64,000 nt of DNA from contig BCKK01000007.1 of the NCBI GenBank assembly GCA_001600615.1, forward strand, positions 1,146,431 to 1,210,430, written 5' to 3'. The notes under the pieces are model-generated. The model searched no databases, was not told the DNA's origin, and saw only the letters and a list, made by a program, of their open reading frames with translations. Made by a program: the position numbers and the translations under genes. Shown one piece after another: positions 22,807 to 35,937 of the stretch. The DNA is from Dioszegia crocea. Lineage: Eukaryota; Basidiomycota; Tremellomycetes; Tremellales; Bulleribasidiaceae. Each line of letters begins with the position of its first letter. The stretch's first letter is position 1.

Positions 22807-23276
22807 TTGAAGTAGAAGAGACTACAAGAGGGGCGTGGACTGGATTCGCTCCTGCAGGGCATTCGTTGTATCTGAAAGTATTCAAGCTTTCAAGTGCCTG
22901 AGCGTTACGTCCAAGAGTGTCCTCGCTAATGTTCTTTCCTCCCGCTTCCCTTCTATTATCTGTTGGCGGTCATTCTCCCTCTCTTCTCATTGTTCCGCTC
23001 AGGCGGACTGAAGCATACATAGACTTGGGCTCGAGCATACAGCAAGAGGTATTTGAGCGGCAAGAGCTGGCAGAGGCGGAACGACGGAATCAAATTTAGG
23101 TGTATTTGTTGAGCACTTGAAATTGCGCCTATTGCCTCGTTCTACACCATCTTCCTATCTAATTGATCGGGTAGTGCTCTCGTAAACCCTCCCATATCAT
23201 CACGAGGAGTAGTGGCTACTGTTCGGTACCTCTCTCCCCGAAAAAGAGCAGGTCCGGCGCCTCATTTTTGAACAAA
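22807..23276. other. Spacer before SYF1
   Basis: About 470 bp between two plus-strand genes. No coding exon with family resemblance, RNA gene or repeat was seen; it should hold the terminator of the upstream gene and the SYF1 promoter. Confidence 0.3.
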
Positions 23277-26200
23277 ATGGTCGACTCCACGGCCGACTCT
23301 TCCCTCATCGCATCCTTGTCCTCTCGATTCCCTCTCACCCTCCCCATCCCCACACCCCTCTCCCACCCGCACCTCATCGCCCTCGCCGACCTCACAACGG
23401 AAGAAGATCTCCTCCACAATCCCGAGAACCTGCGATCTTGGCTATCATATATCCATCAAATCAAAGACCGCCTCGCCAAATCAGCACCTCCCCCTCCAAC
23501 CACGCCATCTCCCGAAGAGACTCTTCTCGGTCCCCTCGCCACTGCCCAGTCGCGCGAAGGCCTACAGCACCTCGTGTGCATCTACGAGAGGGCGCTGGCC
23601 ATCTTTCCCACAAGCTATAAATTGTGGAAAGCCTACTTTCTCACTCGACAATCGTATGTTCTCGGCGCTTTGACCTCTGAGGCCGCCAAAGCGCGCACAG
23701 ACCAATCGAAGCGCGGAGCAGCATTCAAGACAAATGTGCAGGAAATACTGGAAGGTGCGGAAGAGGCCAACCAGTGGATCGGCGGACTAGATGGGGTCGT
23801 AGGGTACGAGGAATGGCGGGCGTTGTTCGCAACAGGCGAGAGGATGCTGGGATGGCTACCACATCTGCCCGTCGTCTGGTTGTTACACTTGTCAATGGTC
23901 CTGCATCCTAAATGCCCTGCGCCATTCAAACGGACGTATGCCCGTCGGACATTCGACCGTGCGCTCAGAACCCTCCCGCCCAGTCTGCACGGACGGGTCT
24001 GGGGCGTGTACCTAAGATGGGCGGAAATGATGGGTGGAGAAGCAGGAGAGAGGGTTTGGAGAAGATTTCTGAAAGTGAGTCTGGGCTCTTCTTGCATCAC
24101 ATCAGAAGAAGGACGATAAGGGTAAAAGGGAAATGGTAGAAGGGGACGGAAAATGAGAAGGATGGTGGGTTAAGAGGGGAAAAGGGAGGGAAATATCTTG
24201 TCGGCCGGGCTCGTCTTTCGATCGAGAAACAAAACGAAGAGGGCTCGAGCGTCTTTTTTGAGCGCAAGCTTCCTTGGTCATTTCCCACTACCTCTCCTCT
24301 CCGCGCTTTCTTTTGACAGACTTGAGAACATTTGATAGCTAACAAGCAGGTCGATCCATCCTTAACTGAACGCCACATCGCATACCTCCTCGACGCATCC
24401 CCTCCCCGCACACTGTCGGCAGCAAAGTATCTACTGCTCATCTCGCGCCGTGCATCCAAAAACATCTTCTCGTCCTCTGACGGAAAATCGCCATATCAAT
24501 TATTCGTCGACTTCCTTGAGCTGGTCGAGCGTTACGCCGACGATGTCGGACTGGATGAGGAGGACACCCTGAAGTTGCAGCAGGAGCGCAAGATGCTGGA
24601 AGTGGAGCATAACGTCGAAGCGGCGAACGAAGGCGAGGTGGAGGAGGGCGCAAGCGGGAGTAATGGCATCGTCGAGCCCGCATCGGTGGCTGGGCGATTG
24701 ATGCGGATTGCTGGTCCTCCGGTAGCTACGGAACAGGCGAAGATGATCAGACCACCTTCTGCATTTGGAGGAGGGGCTAAGGGCAAGGGCAAGAAGGAGG
24801 AGGTTGCTCAGGAGGAGTATGATCCGGACACGGATCCGGCAAACCCCCGGCAACTGGATGTTGAGGGCATTGTCGAGAAGGATGGTCTGGCCATCTATAA
24901 GGATCAAGCCGGGCGGCTGTGGACTGGACTAGCCACCTACTGGATCAAACGCGGCGAATTTGAGCGCGCGACCCGCACGTTTGAGCGAGGATTGGCGGCG
25001 GTTGTCACGATTCGAGATTTTACCCAAATCTTTGACGCTTACGCCGAATTCTCCGAAACCATGATCTCAACCTTGATGGACGCCCTTGCGGATGAGGACA
25101 ACCTCGAAGATGAGGACTTTGACGTGGCGGACACAGAGACGGAGCTGGACGAGCGAATGAAGGCGTTTGAGGAATTGATGGATCGACGTCCATTCATTGT
25201 GAATGAGGTGTTACTACGGAGAAATCCGAATGAAGTGGTGGAGTGGGAAAAGCGGGTGGCGTTATGGGCGGATAACGATGAGAAGGTTGTCGAGACTTAT
25301 CTGCTCGCGATTGAAACTATCAATCCCCGGAAAGCGACTGGACCCCTTTATCCCATCTATGTCAACTTTGCGAAGTTCTACGAAGAAGGAGGGAGTGGAG
25401 GAGAGGGTGAGCCTGATTTAGAGGAGGCTAGGAAGGTATTGGAACGGGGGACAAAGGTGCCTTTTAAGAATGTGGATGAGCTGTCGGAAGTTTGGTGTGA
25501 GTGGGCAGAGTTGGAATTGAGGAATGAGTAAGTTGACGTGGTGACTCCGATGCAAGGACTGTCAGCTGATGATGGTAGGAATTACGATGAAGCTGTTCGG
25601 CTTATGCAGCGTGCTACGACTGTGCCGAAGAACACAAAAATCGATTTCTACAATGATGTAAGTCTCGACCTTTGCGTCTCAGCTACTGCAACCTCAACGC
25701 ATGGCCGCGGTGTTCACTAGCTGATCTTTTAGTCCCTTCCACCCCAAAGCCGGCTCTTCAAATCGCTCAAACTCTGGTCCTTCTACTCTGACCTCGAGGA
25801 GTCTATCGGCACGGTAGAGTCCACCAAGGCGGTGTATGACAAAATCATGGAGTTGAAGATTGCGAATGCGCAGACAATCGTCAACTACGCTGGATTCCTA
25901 GAGGAGAACAAATACTTTGAAGAATCGTTCAAAGTAAGTCATTGGTCAAGGTTTCGCCATGCTAGAACAACGGAAGCTGATGTACCAGGTATACGAACGC
26001 GGAATCGAGCTGTTCCACTTCCCAGTCGCCTTTGAAATTTGGAACATCTACCTATCCAAATTTGTCAAGCGATACGGCGGCAAGAAACTCGAACGTGCCC
26101 GGGACCTATTCGAACAATCTCTCGAAGACTGTCCACCTAAATTCTGTAAACCGCTTTACCTCATGTACGCCAAGCTTGAAGAAGAGCACGGACTCGCTAA

Positions 26201-27019
26201 GCGTGCCATGGGGATATACGATCGGGCATCTACGACGGTTCAAGAAAAAGATCGATTCGAAATGTTTACCATCTACATTGCGAAGGCTGCAGCCAACTTT
26301 GGTTTACCGGCTACTCGACCGATATATGAGCGTGCGATCGAGTCGTTGCCTGATGGAGAGACGGCTAGGATGTGTAGGAGGTTTGCAGGGATGGAGAGGA
26401 AATTGGGAGAGATTGATCGGGCACGGGCAATCTATGCCCATGCTTCGCAATTCTGCGATCCTAGGATTGTGCCTGATTTCTGGGCCGAGTGGAACTCGTT
26501 CGAAAGTGAGTTCTGAGTCCGGGTTTCTGTCTTCTATTTTCAGCGCTGATGTTACCAGTCGATACGGGATCCGAAGACACATTCCGAGAAATGCTCCGAA
26601 TCAAACGATCAGTTCAAGCAAGCTACAATACCGAATCATCCTTCATCGCCGCTCAAACTGCCGCTGCGGCAAAGAAGGCCGCTGGTAACCTACCTACGGA
26701 CGACGCTGCCGCGACGAGTAAAGACGCAGCAGACCCAATGGCGGGGTTGGAGCGGGAGGCGGCGGCGGCGGCGGGTGGAGGTGGTGGAGGGTCCAAGAAG
26801 CCTGCGCCGAGCTTTGTGGCGTCTACCCTCACGAAGACGAATCAGAATGGGATTGATGAGGGTGAGGCTGGGGCGGAGAATGGGGAAGGGGTGGTGAATC
26901 CCGAGGCTATCGATATCGAGGACGATATGAGTAAGGGAGAGGATGGATTAGGAAGGGACATGGTAGCCGGGTCAAAGTACGGTAAAAATCAAATAGTGTA
27001 CCCTATCTTTGAAAAGTAA
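23277..27019 (+). CDS. SYF1: Pre-mRNA-splicing factor SYF1 (HAT-repeat protein)
   Basis: Six exons: 23277-24074, 24350-25527, 25579-25657, 25733-25933, 25989-26505, 26559-27019. All junctions keep the frame. SYF1 (XAB2 in animals) is a core scaffold of the Prp19/NTC complex in the spliceosome. The protein is built of HAT repeats with paired helices of the W-x-x-Y/A-x-x-E type, for example VWGVYLRWAEMM, EVWCEWAELEL, LWSFYSDLEESIG, IWNIYLSKFVKRYGGKKLERARDLFEQ and FWAEWNSFE. The long run after VYERGIELFHFP is the best conserved part. The C-terminus is low complexity (Ala/Gly) and acidic and ends NQIVYPIFEK. The first intron is 275 bp, several times longer than the others. The earlier in-frame TTG is not a start; the ATG at 23277 is. 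Confidence 0.93.
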
Positions 27020-27380
27020 ATGCAGATGGAGGGGATAGCAAGGTATTGATTCTAGGGGAAAAGTGGACTGGGTAGTACTGATATATACTCATGGTATTTG
27101 GGGGCGAGGATGGAAACATTACACGATGGCGAGTACATTGACTGACTGATACATACTGAATGCTGTTCACAAGGTGCCACAGTCCCCTGCTCTCTTCCAG
27201 CCTTTTTTTCCCATCCACCCCTGACCAGCTTTCGTACACAACTTGACACAACTTACTGCCGCCATTAATTCTACGCTCCTATTCCCTATCTTGATAACGC
27301 CCATATGACAAAACCAGTCTGGAAATTTAGAATATAAATGACTTTTTCATCTAGTCACACCCGAGTTCTAGCCGAGAGAG
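27020..27380. terminator. Convergent 3' spacer after SYF1
   Basis: About 360 bp between the SYF1 stop and the stop of the minus-strand gene. It holds two 3' untranslated regions. AT-rich stretches near 27060-27090 and 27330-27350 may include polyadenylation signals, but no exact site can be fixed. Confidence 0.3.
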
Positions 27381-28338
27381 TCACGTCGAGCTTGAAGGCG
27401 GAGCGGAAAAGGATGGCACAAATGGCCAGCCATCATCGTAAGGGGACCAGGTAGCAGTGTCGAGAGGTGATCGAAGAGAAGAGCGGGCAGCATGCAGAGG
27501 AAATAATGATTCGAGGGCGCGCGGCGCAAAACCGGGGATGGGAGGGAAGGGAAGAGAATGGATGAATGTGTATACGTCCTGGCCGATTGCTGTAGGTAGA
27601 GAGGCAATGAATGCTTCCTTACCACCCCAGGGCATCAACATGTCCCAGTCCTCGAGAGGCTGCGTGTCCAGCTGCGGAGCAAAATGTGCCCCACACTCAG
27701 CCGTCACATCGCCGAAGAATTCTTCAGACTGGAGAACGACGCCGTTGGGGGTAGTGATATCGGCTACAGGCAGTTTTAGACAGTTGGGATCGCGATCAGG
27801 GTGATTGATGTCAACGCTAAGGGTATCGGAGAGCTGAGATATCGGTCAGCAGCAGATTCTTTGTTCCCACTCCCACATTGCACAATGTTTAACCAAGACG
27901 AGAAACACACAGTATTCCAGGCAGCAGGGTACCATTCCTCTTCCAGGAGTTCATCGAAGCCAACGTTCGTGGCAGGTTTGTCGTTGACATCTCGCGAGCG
28001 GTTGGCAATCATCCTGAGTGGCTTAGCTGGGGTTCCAATGTGCACCAAGATATGGAAAGCCCAGGATTAGGATTCATCTGTACAGCGAGAGCACCTCAAT
28101 ATCAACTCTACAGAGTGGCGCCGGTGACTGGGAGACTCACAAGCTCAGTGTAAGGTCTATGAGGATCCAAGTGATGTGTGTCTTGGTGAGCTGACCGAAG
28201 GATCTGGTTCGCTGTAAGGTGTCAGCCCAATCACCTGCGATACGCGCTTATACTCACAAGGCCTCCATTCCAAAGCTTCAATGACTCCTCAAGCACTGGT
28301 AAATCTTGTTCTTGGTAACTGGCCAGCTGTTCGGCCAT
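27381..28338 (-). CDS. Hypothetical protein, multi-exon
   Basis: Probable gene from ATG 28336-28338 (protein starts MAEQLASYQEQDLPVLEESL) to TGA 27381-27383. Exon 1 is about 28258-28338 and ends in GTGAGT. A second exon near 28142-28205 and a third near 27920-28030 (containing VNDKPATNVGFDELLEEEW) are likely, followed by a last long exon with MLMPWGGKEAFIASLP and ARALE-type helices. The splice between the second and third exons could not be closed in frame with consensus sites, so part of the model is unresolved. The C-terminal 40 residues are rich in Ser and Pro. I do not recognise the family. It converges on SYF1. Confidence 0.45.
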
Positions 28339-28610
28339 GGTCTGTGGCTTGAGTGCAACAGTAAGTAATGGGCGAAGTAAGTGAGTCAATGGAAAGAGCA
28401 AAGTGGCGAGCGACTAATCATGTGCGAAGGGATCTGAGATCTGAGACCTGGGTGCCTGGGTGGCGATTGTGAGGGTAGTGGGCAGATGGAGAGCACGCGA
28501 CGACCTACACCAAAGGCAAGCGCAGGGCTGACCCAACTACTATACATCTGTTGCGAGGGTTACGTGCCCGCGAAGGACATCGGCAACTAGGGCCAAAATC
28601 ACTCTACCCA

Positions 28611-31478
28611 CTATTCCGAATACCCATATCCCCCTCCACCACCTTGATTCCCACCACCACCCTGATCTCCCTGTCCTCCTCCACCCTGCCAAGCCGCCAA
28701 ATGACTCATGAGCTGCATCTGTTGATACTGAGCTGCGAACCTGGGATTGATGGCAGGCCCACTTCCCCCGCCTGCAGACTCCGGACCACCTCCAGCCGCA
28801 TTATAGGCCGGGGCATTGTACTGATGTGGAGAGTAAGGGAATGCCTGGGCGTGCTGATGTTGTGGGAACTGAGGTTGATATGGCTGCTGCTGCTGTTGCT
28901 GGGGATGATATTGTTGGGGATGGGATTGTGGATGGTATATGTTCGAATGAGGCAGATTAGGGAGTGGTTGTTGATATCCCGGCTCCTGTTGATGCTGCGG
29001 AGCTCGGAATTGCTGGTGCTGCTGTGGTCGATACTGATCAATAGGAGCGAAGCCCGTCGGACCACGTATAGGATATGAAGGATATGATTGCGGCACACTG
29101 GGGTCGTATCCCGTGACAGCGGAAGAAGGAGGGGTGGGGAGAGAAGGCGGAGGAGGAGGAAGACCATAAGAGACGATATCGACTATTGGAGCCTCGACCG
29201 AAGGATCGAATTGAGGCTTTTGGGGCAGACCAAAGTTTGGTCGATTGGTAGCTTGTCCACTCCCACCTCCGCCACCTCGGTTCCCGCCTCTGCCTCTCCC
29301 TCCTCTATCCCCTTTCCCTCCCCTATCTCCTCCTCCGCTCCTTCCACCTCTATCCTCTCGACCCCCTCTCCCACCGCCTCTTGCTTCCCTTCCGCCTCTA
29401 CCTCCCCGATCTCCTCCACCTCCACCTCTCCCACGCCCGCCACCGCCGGCATCTCTCCCTCCACCTCGCTGTCTCCCCTGGCCTCTACCCCGCTTCCCTT
29501 CACTCCCTCTATCTCCCTCCGCGGGTACACCCGACACAGACCCAACATCTCCAGCCTCATCGAGCTCATAAGGCATCGGAGCAGGCCGTCTACTGGCCGA
29601 AGACCCCGCCTCGGACACACCGCCATCATGATCCATTTCTCCCACATCACCCCCGCCGCCATAGAAGCTCGCCGCGTCACTTGCGTCATCCCCTTCAGCC
29701 ACATAATCAAAGTGTGGCCGAATAGGTAATGAATGACTGACACCTCCTCCTCCACCTGCGACATACCCAGGTGCCCATCCTCCCTTATCTCCATTCGCAT
29801 TGGCCTTTTTATTGTTCTTCTTTCGCTTCTTGGCCTCAGCTTCCATCTCGTCATCTGACCATTCGGCCTCTTCTTCGCCTACTTCTTCGTCGTGGATGTT
29901 GCTTGCGTCCGACCCTTTGAAGCGAGGATCGCGGACTGCGAGCATATTGACGAATGAACGATATTGGGGGTTGACGGGGTACGAGAGGCGGGTCCCGTTC
30001 GTGAGTGATGAAGGGGAGGGGAGCGGAAAGGGGGGTGGAGGAAGTCGGACGGAATAGAACGGTGAAGTCAGAGGACCGAATGTATCGGATACCTGGTTTG
30101 TCAGCTCCGGTGCAGAAAGATTACGATGAGAGACATACAAAACCCAGGACTCGACCATCAGGGTGACACACTACCGAACCCTCCTCCAACCAGCCCTCTT
30201 GGCCTGGTCGTTGCTGCATTGCACGAATGACGACTGTGCCGGAGGATAAAAATCGAGGGAAAACTTCTGCGGAGTTTGACACCGAGCTTGTTGATGGAGC
30301 GGATTTGGTGTTGCCATTCAGGTCGATGATGATTGTCGGTGCTTCGTCGAGCTCATCCAGTTCCCCATCTTCCATTTCTTCGCCATCCTCAACCTTCACT
30401 CTCTCATTTCCGCCTCCAACCTTCTCAGACACAGTAGGCTCAGCCACGATAGTCGCCGCAGCAAGCTCATCGACTGACTTCCCAATCTCCGCCCTGATCG
30501 CCTCCGCCGCCTCCTCAGCCTTATGTCTCGACTCCCACCAATTCTCGACATGCCTCTCCCTCATCCACGACACTACCTCTCCAGCCAGACTCAGAACCTC
30601 CTCCTTGGGCAATTGGGAGAATGGCGGCTGGGGGACAGGGGGTAATGGCGCCTCATTGGCCGAAGTGATGGGATCAGACGAGATGGGCTCTTCATCATCG
30701 TCGATGAATTCGAATTTGAGGGGTCGTTTCCGTGGAGAAGGTGCTGGAGAGTTTGAAAAGACGAACTCTTCCTCCCCTTCTTCTTCATCCTCTTCGGCAT
30801 CTGAATCTGAGAGGAACTCTGAGCTTGAGTCGGAATCGGAGGATGAATCGTCCGCGTCGGCTGTCGTTGGTTGATTGCCAACGAAGGCATCGAGTTCCGA
30901 CCGTATAGCTGCGTCGGCTTCCAGCGTGCTTGGTCCAGCAGAAGCCTCGACTTCTCCCTTCCCTCCTTCCATCGGTGTGGCCGACCCAACATCCCCCTCT
31001 TTGCCCTTGCCCTTGCTATTCTTCAACGCCTCCATCTTAGCTCTGATGCTAGCTTCCACCTGTTTTCGCTTGTCCGCTGCGGATATCGTTAGAGGAGGTA
31101 GCGAGCCGACTGCTTGAAAGGTGTTGACAAGCTCAGCAATGACAGCCAAGTCCTGCGGTATGGAGGGGTTCGGTGGGGGTTTGAAGGCACTGGGAGTGAT
31201 GACAGGATCCGAGGTTATCGCTGTGACGGAGTCAGCTTGTTCAAACCCGCATTCATTTGGATGCCAGCTGACTTACGCTTCGATAGATATGGTAGAACGC
31301 TGGCTTCTGGCGCAGATACCTCAGGCTCTTCGGGAGTGGACGTGCCCGACACCTCGGGCAAGGCGAGCTCAAGTTCTTCGTCCGAGCTCACTGCATGCTC
31401 CGCCGCTGATTTTTCGTCGATCAGAATCGAAGCAGGAGCTTCTCCTGGTCCAGCCAGGCCAGACATATCAGTGTCCAT
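28611..31478 (-). CDS. NAF1: H/ACA snoRNP assembly factor NAF1
   Basis: Three exons: 31277-31478, 30139-31220 and 28611-30092, all in frame. NAF1 binds dyskerin (Cbf5) during assembly of H/ACA snoRNPs and is later replaced by Gar1. The N-terminal half is acidic with Asp/Ser runs. The Naf1/Gar1 beta-barrel follows: GTVVIRAM, DGRVLGFV joined to SDTFGPLTSPFYSVR across the second intron, then YPVNPQYRSFVNML and the diagnostic KGSDASNIHDEE. Next come a basic KKRKKNNKK nuclear signal, an acidic stretch, a long RGG/GGRGG-rich region and a Pro/Gln-rich tail. The RGG region is GC-rich and throws long open frames on the other strand that are artefacts. It is divergent from PPN1 with about 200 bp between starts. 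The ATG at 31478 is the first in frame. Confidence 0.93.
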
Positions 31479-31680
31479 GGTGTAGATGTAGTTGTATAGG
31501 TGTAAGGCAGCTTCATAGCGCCCAATCTCAGTCGGCTGGCTCACAAATTTTCAGAATCCTTTCCGACGGAAAGCAGGCTGTTTACGTAAAGCTATTCCCG
31601 CTATTCAATATATCAATACACCAAGCCAAAAGCAGCCTATCCATCTACGCTCCCGTATATCCTCCTTAGCATCATCAGAG

Positions 31681-34262
31681 ATGCGCTCAGCGACACTCCT
31701 AGCTGGGCTTGCCTTGGTGCTTTCCGAGGTCTGGGCGGAAAAATCGCAAGAGCCCGTTTCTCTCGTCTCGAGACCGCCTCGGAAAGGTAAGCCGTCGAGC
31801 TCGAGTCGCTGTCCGCGCTTCGCCTTTGGGTCCAAGCTCACGATATTCTAGAGCTCACTGGGCGCTTCATTCACATCACTGACTTTCACCCGGATCCACA
31901 TTATCTCGAGGGAACAAGCTTTGATACGGGATGTCATCGGACAGCAGACGATGAGTTGAGGAAATTTGACGATTCCAAGAAGGGGAAAGGCAAGAAGGGC
32001 AAGGGCAAGAAGGGTGATGGTGATGATGATGACGAGGAGGAAGTGGCGGGGTACTGGGGAAGCTCAGTAACGTCAGTTCATTATCGACGTCATGTGTGGC
32101 AACAAGGAGCTGACTGGTACAGCGATTGCGATTCTCCCATGTCTCTCGTTAACATGACTTTTGACTGGCTCAAGAAGGAATGGGCGAATGAAGTGGACTT
32201 TGTGATCTGGACAGGTGACAATGCTAGGTCCGTTTCCCCGAGCGCTGCTCTTGCAAGCCAAAACTAACACCTGCAGACACGACATTGACCGATCTCTACC
32301 TCGTACCCCACGCGAAATTACCGCCTTAAACGATTTCATGTCCACGAAGATGTCCGAGACTTTCGGGTCGGAAGTGGTCATTGTACCTAGTTTGGGGAAT
32401 AACGATATCTACCCTCACAATGTTATGGGTCCCGGACCTAGTAGCTTGATTAGCGGTATGCGGGGGTGAGTCATTCCCCATCCCACTTGCAGTCTAGAGC
32501 TGACTAGTGCAGGGTCTGGCGCCACTTCATCCCATCCGACGAAGGTCATACATTCGAAAGAGGTGCATACTTCTCTGTTGAAGTAATCCCGGACACATTA
32601 GCTGTGATATCACTGAATACGCTGTACTGGTATGACTCAAACACACGTCAGTTCATACGTCCCCCATGTTGAGTGACTTCAGCTGATGGGCCAGTGGTCG
32701 ATGGATGTGAAGATGGGTCTTCAGATCCTGGAGCGCTGGAATTTGACTGGTTGGAGGTCCAGCTGGAGGAGTTTAGGGAAAGGGGGATGCAGGTCTGGTT
32801 GACGGGACATGTACCGCCTCATTCGGGAAATTACTATGAGACCTGTCGTGAGTCTACTTTCTACCAGACATATAGCGTCACCTGCGATCGCTTCGGGAGG
32901 TCTGGGGCAAGCATGGGAAATTTTGACTCTGTCCGAAGAATATGAGATCTTGACCACCCTCTCTCATTCATTCCCAACTCCCATTCGGCTCCTACCTGCT
33001 CCTTGCCCCAGATCTAAAGTTGGACTTTTCTTCCGCATATACTGACATGGCAGATCTACGATACGGTGATCTCGCTCTGCGTTTCCAAGACACTATCGTC
33101 GGACACCTCTTCGGACACATGTAAGCTCTTGAGTGCCCTTCGCCCAGTCTCGTAGCAAAGCTGACTTTACAGGAACATCGACCACTTCTTCTTCCTAGAC
33201 GTACCGGAACTGGAATCTCGCGAAACCCGACTCCTCTCATCTCCCATTTCGGAATATCGAAATCTGTCAATCAAGGGAGAATACGAAGGTCCACTACTAC
33301 ACCATGGAGCATCGCACCACCCCCAATCAGGTCGACTGCGCACCATGGGCCGAAATAGTAATGCTGCACTCGTCGACACGCTCCGGAAAGATTTTGGCGA
33401 TATGCCTGGGCCGAATAAATTGAAGGTCAAAGATTACGCTGTGATGAATGTCGGACCTAGTGTGATTCCTACATATCTGCCGGCTGTCAGGGTGTACTCG
33501 TAAGTTGTGAAGTCTTAGTAGTCATTCACGACTTTGAAGCTTATTAATTAGGTACAATATCACAAACATCACTCGATATCCCGACGAGCTCTCATCGGCA
33601 CTATCCACTCTCGGCCGGAAACACGGACATCGACACGGTCGGAAAAGGCCCAAATTGCACTGCAAAGATCCTATCAACCGGGATAAACCACACTGTCGCT
33701 TCAAAACCCGACCGCGGTATTACAACAAGACTTCCCCCTCGCGCTCGAACGTACCTCTTACGCCATTAGGATATACCCAATTCTACCTACCCGGGGTTGA
33801 TGGGCCGAAGAATGTAACGCCTGAATGGAAGATTGAATATTCGACATTCAAGGTGGATAAGCTTCTTGGAGGAGGAGGTGTGGGACAAGGTGGAGATCAG
33901 CAGCAGCCATTACCTGTGCCTAAGCATCTTTTACCGGAGTATAATGCAGGGGTCTTTGACTTGGTTGGGCAGGAGGGCTTAGGGGAAGACGGGAATGTGG
34001 AGGTAGATGGGAAGGGCAGAGGCGGGGGAGGTGGGAAAGGCGGAGATGATAAGTTGAAAAAGTTCAAAAGGGAGATGAAACGGATCACACCGTGGAAAAT
34101 GAAGGATCTGACTATTGGGAGTTATGTCAAGCTGGCGAGAAAGTTGGTGGCGGAGAAGAAGATGTGGAAGCAGTTTTCGGATTTCATGTGAGTTGCGAGG
34201 CTCCATCGATGCCAAAGAGATTGAAAGCTGACCTGCTTAGGTTTGTATCAGCCGATGTGTAG
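31681..34262 (+). CDS. PPN1: Endopolyphosphatase PPN1-like, vacuolar
   Basis: Multi-exon gene starting at the ATG at 31681. A signal peptide or anchor (MRSATLLAGLALVLSEVWA) leads into a calcineurin-like metallophosphoesterase with the ordered motifs HITDFHPDPHY, WTGDNARHD, LGNNDIYPHN, LTGHVPPHSG and GHLFGHMNIDHF. The last motif has GHMN where many relatives have GHxH, as I recall for fungal endopolyphosphatases. It should cleave long-chain polyphosphate in the vacuole. A Lys/Gly/Asp-rich insert follows the first motif, and a Gly-rich insert lies near the C-terminus. The TGA at 34189 is inside a donor: splicing from AT/GTGAGT to TTAG/GTTTGT adds FVSADV and moves the end to 34262, matching the Y/F-V-S-x tail usual here. 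Several Asn-x-Ser/Thr sites suggest glycosylation. Confidence 0.9.
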
Positions 34263-34419
34263 TTTTTGTTCTAGGTCTTGCATATGGATATGATACTATG
34301 GTATTGGGTATGCTCTGCTCATCGTTTGCTCATGCGTAGATGATCATATCGCTACTCCCTCTCAGACCCACTCGCACACAGCCTACTCCTCCTTTTTCTC
34401 CTCTTATCTCTATCAACAT

Positions 34420-35655
34420 TCAATGAGCCTCGACCATCATCCGCTCCACACCACGGTTGAAGAATCTTATCGACACTTCGAACGTCTGTGCCAAGCGATT
34501 GGCACACTTCCTACACGGCACCGTCCGGGCTACCACCTGCTGTATCGCCTCATTATTCGCCATACTCTCCCCCTCCGACCACAGCTCCTTGTAGACATTC
34601 CCCGCCGCCTCCGCGCGCAAAGGCCCCCATTTCCTGCAGTACCAGAATGCCTGACAAGGCGAGGAACCCGCCCTACCTCCTCGGCATCGAATGAGGTAGC
34701 CATCCCCTCCCAGCACCGGTTGCTTCGACACCAACGCGTCTTTCAACGATGCCTTGGCGATAAGATATCGCGCAGAGAGATGTAGAAATCGGGCTAAGTG
34801 GTCCGGCGCGAATCGGTTCAAGACGGTGGTGATTGTCTGGGGGATGCCAGGAGGTACGACGTCGGAATGCGACAGTTTGCGAGCAAAGGACGATATCTCC
34901 ACCTCGGCATGGGAGATCGCGGCGATGGCGAACCCCATGGCGGGCTGAGTGGTCATGCGAGCGAGGATGGGTCGGATGAAGGATGTATAGAAAGTAGGGA
35001 TATCGTAAGCCTGTGCGCAGATGGCAGCTTCGGCGATAGTGGGGAGGTCTTCCACAGTGATTCCGAGCCAGTACTTGTAGGCGACCGGAGGGAGAACTGA
35101 AGATGTGTCGTTGCTTGGAGTGAGACCGACGAAATTCAGGACGACGAGGATGAGGGCTAGACCGGCTGAAGTGGCCGCTGGGAGGTAGATGGGATCGCTG
35201 AGGGATGAGGTGGATGGGATGGGTAGAGCGAATAAGTCGGCAAAGAAGGGGGAGTGGGCAATGAGGAGAAGGCGGGATGTAGTGAAGCTATCTCCGTCGG
35301 CCGAGATGAGGATGATTTCGTCGGGGTCGGCGATGTGGCTGGGAGGGGTGATGATGGTGGCTGACGAGATGACGGGAGGAGATGGAATGGGATTTGGGCT
35401 GTTTCCTGGGATTGGCTGACGTTATCAGCATCGCCTGAACCGGGCTCAGAATGACTGCGGACATACATTGTTACCATCGTCACGCTCGCTCATACCCGAG
35501 AGAGATGCATGGACGGCAGGAATATCGGTGGCTGACGTGAGATCCGGAATGGGTGAGTTGTTCATTTCGACCGAGTTCTGGATGGTTGCGATGTGACTGG
35601 TGTCGAGGTTGAGGGCGAGGGTGTCAAAGCTGGAGATTAGGGATGCGGATGACAT
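34420..35655 (-). CDS. BTB/POZ-type protein, tandem copy 1
   Basis: Two exons, from ATG 35653-35655 to TGA 34420-34422, with an intron around 35418-35466 in phase 0. After a Ser/Pro-rich N-terminus comes a BTB-like domain: DEIILISADGDSFTTSR, then LLLIAHSPFFADLFALP, a Pro-rich loop, and helices through EAAICAQAYDIPTFYTSFI. The second half is helical and ends in a shared module with KWGPLRAEA and VPCRKCANRLAQTFE, containing a C-x-x-C. BTB domains mediate dimerisation or recruit cullin-3 ligases; no partner domain is recognised here. It is a paralogue of the next gene in the same orientation. Confidence 0.7.
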
Positions 35656-35937
35656 GATGGTCGAGATATAGGCGAGAGGGGCAACAGTGGATTTGAGATC
35701 AAGCTGACTGGTCCTTATAGAAGTACGGCCAGTTCAGGCACGGGAGAGATACACACAGGGACGTGTGCCAGGAGACTTCTTGAGACCCGGGCTCAGCCGC
35801 CCTTTGTCGCGAGTCTTTTCCTGCGCCAGAGATCGTCCTCTGAACCAGAGAAGGTGATATGATAGATTCATGTACTGAAACCATGTCTGGCTGGACGTCC
35901 ATTACTCCCATCCGCTGCTATCCCCTCCCTCCCCCTT

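Noticed and set aside
29088..29854. Long open frames on both strands over the NAF1 RGG region
   Set aside because: They come from the GC-rich Gly/Arg repeat code; residues are monotonous Ser/Pro/Leu or Glu/Gly/Val runs with no domain, while the NAF1 frame has clear homology.
34189..34191. TGA as the end of PPN1
   Set aside because: It lies within a GTGAGT donor; splicing to the TTAG acceptor at 34240 adds the conserved tail, so the stop at 34260-34262 is preferred.
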